A stretch of 64,000 nucleotides of DNA, taken from positions 1,389,574 through 1,453,573 of the forward strand of contig CP038130.1 in assembly GCA_004519485.1 (NCBI GenBank), in the 5' to 3' direction. Each line of letters opens with the position of its first letter. Position 1 is the stretch's first letter. Source of the DNA: Nannochloropsis oceanica. Its lineage: Eukaryota; Sar; Eustigmatophyceae; Eustigmatales; Monodopsidaceae. A program made the translations under genes and the position numbers. The notes below the pieces were generated by a model. It saw only the letters and a list, made by a program, of their open reading frames with translations, was not told the origin of the DNA and searched no databases. Below, in pieces: positions 59,108-64,000 of the stretch.

Positions 59108-60345
59108 TCGCAAGGCAACTTTTCGAGGTGAAACAGCAGGAAAAAGGAAAGAAGAAGCCACGCAAGGAGGTGTAGGGAGGGGGAATGACAGAAAGAAGAG
59201 AAGGGGAATAGAGGGTGTAGCTAAAGGTGGAAGGATCGCCACGTGCGTTGAGGACGAATTGGTCTTCCTGCCATTGGCAGATGAGGGCCGAAGGGGGAAT
59301 TGGAAAAAGGAAGAAAAGGGGAAGGGGAAGGAGGGCAGGACGGGGCCTTATAGTAATGATGGGAGCATCCTAGGCTCGGGTGTACACGGGGAGGCTCAAA
59401 GCTGGGCGAGCAAGGCCGAAGAAGACGGAGGAAACGGGGCTGGAGAGAGGAAAGGTGGGCAGATGAAGGGGGCCGGCAGCAGCTGTAGCAAAGCGTCGCC
59501 CTCGAGGACAGCCAAGATCACGACCAGCAGCAGCAGCAGCAGCAGCACGACCACCACCGCCAGCACCAGTTGTTCGAATAGGATAAAGAGGCCTTTGACG
59601 ATGGCCAAGGGAGGCTGCAAGAGGAAGAAAATCAGCTGGTCTCCTGGTTCACTTCTCGACCGAAACACCTGCCTTCTCCCTTCCACTGTGACGCCGTATG
59701 TCACCCCCCCTCCTTCTTCGCAACCCCGACGACCTTCTCCTCTTCGAAACTGCCAAGAGAGCCAGAAGGGCGGCAGCAGATGCGAAGGCGAAGACAGCTG
59801 CAAAAGTGAGGGCTGCTGCTGTAGCGGCTGCGACAAATGTTAGGGCAGTTGCTGCTGCAGCAGAACTAGTCGTGCACGCGTTGCCTGGTGGAGAAGAGGG
59901 AAAGGGGGAGAAAGGAAAACAGAAAGCGATGCCGCTGAGCGTACCCGAAATAATTATGCCCCCGCCTTTGATCGTAAATGGGGAAGGACGCTTCCGGCAA
60001 TCACAACAGCAGCCACTGCAGCAGCACATGCTACTGCATCATATAGCCGTTATCTCAGGTGATGGGGAGAAAGACGAAGGAGAAGGAAGAGGAGGAGCAG
60101 GAGGAGCAAGAGAAGAGGAGCAAGGAGAGGAAATTTTGGAGCGGAATATCATGGTGTCTCAGCACCAGGAAGAGAGATCTCAAAAGCATCAAGTCGGGTT
60201 TCCAGGGATGGGGGATATGAAGGATATGCAAATAGATTTCCCTAGGCTGGCAGGGGAGATAGAGCACCAGTCGAGATGTCAAAGGGGAGAAGGAGTTTTG
60301 GCAACGAGTGATTGTAGAGATATAACCTGTGTTGTTGCTGTCTGA
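55377..60345 (+). CDS. Gln/Glu/His-rich orphan protein, probably nuclear
   Basis: I do not recognise a family. A single frame is open from 55377 to 59843. The frame ending at 60345 overlaps its end and has the same Gln/His/Glu style, whereas the tail of the first frame turns Cys-rich. An intron of 58 to 70 nt ending in AAG at 59757 would join them in phase and give about 1636 residues. The N-terminus is His-rich (HHHVNSLHQQHTHH), followed by poly-Gln runs near residues 225-245, 265-275 and 345-365, and another near 1225-1240. Folded-looking islands are NFFPWQEQSDKSFYKDAVYVF through MWDYYRDKFFVPL (about 600-680), LTLRIFREATWTNGMLQLFL (about 835-865), IEYWDFTHPCVALLLQHID (about 1078-1100) and HLRMGSFDLLFPHRPDFL (about 1168-1185). 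Poly-Gln, basic KRKK stretches and no membrane segment suggest a nuclear regulator. Confidence 0.7.
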
Positions 60346-60845
60346 GAAAAGGGAAGAGTTTGGCAAGAAGGGTGTGAAATATATCGAATGAAATAAAAAT
60401 GAACACACAAAAAGCGCGTTTATTTTTAGGTATGCGAAATGGCATGAGAAAGCACAGAGAATGCGACAAAGAGAAAAAAGACACTCCCGTAATCCAGGAT
60501 ATAAAGCATATTTGCGGCACGTGGGAGGGTACTTGTCCGTGTACGGCCGCAACCCACGACTCGCTCCTTGAATCGAGAAGCAGCAAATGATTTGCATGGG
60601 GTGGGTGAAAAGGCTTGAGGTTGCATGTCTGCGCGCCCTTGGTCAACCAGGCCACCTCGGTGATAGACACGCAAACGTCTATGATGCTGTGCCTGTTTTG
60701 ATCATCGCGCTTTGCTGGGTGGTTTTTGTTTGTGTGGCGCCTGGAGCTTGCCATTCGTCTTCGCCTCCTCCTAATCATCATCATCGCTCCTCAGGTAGCG
60801 CTCTCCCACAACACACCGTACCGATCCACAGGCACACGCACGACC
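60346..60845. promoter_or_regulatory. Intergenic region upstream of the AMPK beta gene
   Basis: This 500-bp gap lies between two same-strand genes. It contains an AATAAA at about 60392, about 45 nt after the preceding stop, a likely polyadenylation signal. The promoter of the next gene lies to the right. No gene or repeat is seen. Confidence 0.45.
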
Positions 60846-62169
60846 ATGGGCAACTTTTCTGGCAAGGATGACAGCGGTGAGATGCGGGATGGGGCTGGAG
60901 GTACTTTAGATGGGACCATCCCTCCACCGGCTGAGTTCCATCATCGCCGCGAGTCGGGAGGGAGAGCAGGTGGGCGGGATGGAGGCGGAGGAGGCGGGGC
61001 TGGCGGTGGAGGTGCAGGGCTTGCAGGAGGAGGGCACATTATGGCAGGTGGAGGCCCAGGCCCGCCGTCACTAGGTACCAGGGCGTTGCCAGGCGCCGAA
61101 GGAAGGGAGGGCGGGGTGGGGGACGAGATGGTGGTGGACGGGGACGACGTGGAGGAAGATGTGGTACCGACCGTCTTTCGATGGGAGCATGGCGGGCGAC
61201 AGGTACGGCGAACAGGGAGGAAAGAGGTGTAGAAGGGATGAGAGGCGTGTGGGTTTGGTTTTGTCTGAGAGCAGGCCGCTGGATAGCGATGTTCGAGTGG
61301 CCTCTCCGCTTCACGTCACGCTCTTTTACTCATTGCTGCTTCACTCCCCCTCTCTCCCTCTGTTCTTTCCCTAGGTGTACATTCAAGGGACGTTTAATAA
61401 CTGGGAGCGGCAGATTCCCATGCACCGGAGCGGGAATGACTTCACCTATATCCATAACCTGAAGCGCGGCAAGCACGTACGTCCAGGGGGGCTAAGAAAG
61501 GGGGGCTGGGGTGAGGAGGGTATAAAGGAGCAGCAGGGTTAGTGTGCTTTTCTATCCTGTGCCGTCCATATCACTCACTCTCAGTCTTTCCCTACCTACC
61601 TCCCACACTCCTCTTTTCCCAGGCCTTCAAGTTCATAGTAGACGACGAGTGGCGCTTCGCCCCGGATCAACTGACAGTGGCGGATGTGGAAGGCCGCATC
61701 AACAATTTTATCGACGTGACACACTTCAAGCCCTTCAACGAGGACTCTTCTACTCTGGACATTGCACGCAAGGAGGAGGATCTCTACGACACCCACTACC
61801 CCGACGTGGAGGAGTACAGCGTCAAGGAGCCTCCGCCCCTCCCGCCCCACCTTCGCCACATCATTTTGAACAAGGTAAGTAGTAGAGGGGACGGATGGTA
61901 GGAGGAAATAGAGTGCTTTATCATTTTGTAGGGAGGTTGAATGAGTGAGCAGCCCTGTATAAAGACAAAAGGTGCTGAAGAGAACACTTGACCCTCCCCC
62001 CTTCCAGGTGCCGAATGAGATGAACCCGCTGTCACTGCCCGTGCCTCAGCACGTGGCGGTGGACCACCTGTACTGCACAGCCATCAAGGACGGGATGATG
62101 GTTCTAGGCGTCACACAGCGCTTCCGCATGAAGTTCGTCACCACTGTGTATTACTCCATGATGCCTTAA
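60846..62169 (+). CDS. AMPK/SnRK1 beta subunit with CBM48 domain
   Basis: This is the scaffold and glycan-sensing subunit of the SNF1/AMPK/SnRK1 energy-sensor kinase. Four exons keep phase: 60846-61202, 61375-61476, 61623-61874 and 62008-62169, giving 290 residues. MGNFSGK is a good N-myristoylation sequence (Gly2), as in animal and plant beta subunits. A Gly-rich region (about 40-80) follows. The CBM48 module spans about 108-190, with PTVFRW, YIQGTFNNWERQIP, FKFIVDDEW and GRINNFIDV. The glycan-contact Trp (in NNW), Lys and Trp (in KFIVDDEW) and Asn (in NNFI) positions are kept. The ASC domain (about 215-290) has LPPHLRHIILNK, DHLYCTAIKDGMMVLGVTQRF and KFVTTVYYSMMP, which binds the alpha and gamma subunits. 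Exon borders are standard. This is one of the most secure calls here. Confidence 0.95.
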
Positions 62170-63323
62170 GGGAACTGGCGGGAAACGGGAGGAGGAGTTT
62201 GTATAGAAAAAGAAATGGTGAGAAGTAAAGAAAACCACGTTTTCTCCAAAATGCTCTATTTCTTGAACTGTGTGTCTTTTTTTATCATTTTCGTTGACTT
62301 TTTCTGTGCCATTTCATCTCCATCCACTCCTTTGTGCTTGCTTTTCATTTTCTTTTCCCTGCGTTCTACCTATCGTTCAATCCCACTCGACTCTTCTTCT
62401 TTCCTTCTCGCTTGTTCTCTCTCCCTGCCTCCTGACTTTCTTGCCCTCACCTTCTATTTATTCCCTTGTCTTCGAGCCCATTCCATGTTATTCTTTTCCT
62501 TTTCTCCTCTAATTCATCTAGCCATGGCCCCCTGGCTCTTCCCAATTCTCTTCTTCCCTCTCTTGCTCTTAATTCCTCTCCACCCGCAGGATTTCTTCTT
62601 TCTTCGCTTTTTAGCATCTAGCTTTATTGCTCGATGCTCTTTTACCAATCCACGCTCGCGATGGCGGACTCCTGGATCCCTTGTTAAATGTTGTGTATTT
62701 TTTTTATTTCACTCTTCACCTGGACGATACCCCGGAGTATCTCAATCCCATGGGAAGAGCAATCAGGTCTTTTGCATTCCAAAAAATTTCGCTGCCTGTG
62801 CGGTTCTGATACATATATGCACCCTCTCGACTATTATGAATTTTCGATACGTTCCGATCTGTCCCATCAATCCCGTCTATTTTCACGCCCAAAATAATTC
62901 CAGGGTGGGGAACGCATGTGATATGTTTGGAAGCGAGGACTAGTCGAGAGAACGAAGAGAGCTGAGCATTGATGCGGAGGGGTGAAGCGTAAGTGGTTGC
63001 AGTGTGCATACGCTTGTCAAAACACCAGAACAAGGCGAGATGGAAGACATAACTCGGCGTTGTGATTCCGAGTAATTTCGAGCCCCCCTATGCGGGTAGA
63101 CGGCTGCTTCCTTTCAAGTACTGTATATAAGCCCGAGTACAAGGTCTTTTTGTGCCCAAAAGAGGAAAGATGGCGTGAAGGGACGCGCTTTTTGTGACAA
63201 AAGATGGTTTGGGGAGCACAAGCGGCCTTGGCGGTAGCGGCGTCAGGAAAACGGTCAGAGATGGTGTTGACGCTTCTCTCACCGTCGCCCTCTACACGCA
63301 CAGTGGCGCCTCCACCGCCGCAC
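62170..63323. other. Intergenic region, AMPK beta / BET1
   Basis: This 1.15-kb region is T/C-rich on the plus strand from 62260 to 62720 and AT-richer beyond. A plus frame of 242 codons (62215-62943) is only a by-product of this pyrimidine bias: it is nearly all Ser/Phe/Leu with no motif. I see no gene or repeat. The BET1 promoter must lie at its right end. Confidence 0.45.
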
Positions 63324-64000
63324 ATGAGAAGACGGCCAGAGGACAACTACAGCAGTGGCCACATGCCAAGTAAGAGTAACAGCAGCCGGGGCGCGTACGG
63401 TGGTGGAATGCCGCAAGCCGGGCCCGGCAGACCGGTACGTGGGGAGATAGATGCCTGCCCGTGTAGGGCTGGCTATAGGCACTGGCACGTGTGGTTGGAG
63501 GGGATTGGAAACTATTGGCATCGGCTCCCAGTGTGTCGTGTGTGCTTCTTTTCTCATGCATACACGGCACGGCAGCATCATCACGCTTTTACTCTGTCTG
63601 CTCACGCATGCCCCCTTCCCATTCCACCCCTCCAGTCCAACTACTATTCAATGCCAGAGGACCGAGTCCGTGAGTCAAGCCGGAATATGTTTGAGGATGA
63701 GAATAACAGGCGCATCGCAGACTTGGCCGGGCAAGTCTCCATGCTCAAGGAGGTACGTCATGAACTCAAGGAGAGAGGAAGTGCAGGAGTAGGGATGGCA
63801 TGGTGCTGGGCAAATGTTTAGCTAGTCAAGGTTGGTAGCTACTTGCAAGTGATTGAGATGTGTGATGAGCAAGAAGGGGGCGCAGGTGGGAAGCAATCTG
63901 GGCGGGATGCTGATGGAACGGCGCGTGGATGAAAGGAGAAATTTTGTAAGCAATGAAAAAGCTTACAGGAGCTTGAGTGTAGTGAGGCCTTCAGCGGAGA
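63324..64000 (+). CDS. BET1: BET1-like v-SNARE, 5' part, cut by the right edge
   Basis: BET1 is an R/Qc-type SNARE for ER-to-Golgi vesicle fusion. Two exons are visible: 63324-63434 (MRRRPEDNYSSG through a Gly/Pro-rich linker) and 63636-63752. The second reads SNYYSMPEDRVRESSR and then NMFEDENNRRIADLAGQVSMLKE, the start of the BET1 SNARE helix (family pattern LEDEND...L...V..LK). The donor GTACGT at 63753 is followed by intron DNA to the edge, and I see no good acceptor before 64000. The rest of the SNARE motif and the C-terminal membrane anchor should lie beyond the window. An upstream in-frame start at 63204 is possible, but its residues look non-conserved. Confidence 0.85.

Noticed and set aside
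62215-62943. 242-codon plus-strand frame between AMPK beta and BET1
   Set aside because: Composition is only Ser, Phe, Leu and Pro from a pyrimidine-rich strand. It has no motif, no partner exons and no second support.

Overview
This is a gene-dense, intron-rich nuclear segment of a eukaryote. Three things point to a stramenopile alga, most likely a eustigmatophyte such as Nannochloropsis/Microchloropsis: short GT-AG introns packed with GGGA or CCCT tetranucleotide tracts, moderately high GC, and tightly packed alternating genes with few or no transposons. The lineage is inferred from recalled genome style, not from a search. I see no rRNA, tRNA, CRISPR array, transposon or virus-like element.

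Layout, left to right: an unidentified partial gene running off the left edge (-); NAA35/Mak10, the NatC auxiliary subunit (+); a DUF707 glycosyltransferase-like type II membrane protein (-); a kinesin-9-like motor with a C-terminal PH-like region (+); a large Glu-rich membrane protein of unknown function (-); PWP1, a WD40 ribosome-biogenesis factor (+); a 2H-phosphoesterase-like protein (-); COP9 signalosome subunit 8 (+); a coiled-coil protein with a C-terminal C1q/TNF-like region (-); organellar initiation factor IF-3 (+); a 43-exon ABCC (MRP-type) ABC transporter (-); a membrane-anchored alpha/beta hydrolase (-); a secreted PEBP-family protein (+); a Gln/Glu-rich orphan protein (+); the AMPK/SnRK1 beta subunit (+); and the 5' part of the BET1 SNARE gene (+) at the right edge.

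From the left edge to the ABC transporter, genes alternate strand almost perfectly, giving divergent promoter pairs (165 to about 435 bp between start codons) and convergent 3' ends. The genes are mostly housekeeping: protein acetylation, ribosome biogenesis, organellar translation, ubiquitin-like regulation, energy sensing and trafficking. They do not form one pathway. Exon joins for most genes were checked by reading phase and agree with known family sequence. The exceptions are stated in their entries. The oddest general feature is the intron repeat system: in many genes introns begin with sense-strand GGGA tracts and end with CCCT tracts, which could pair.
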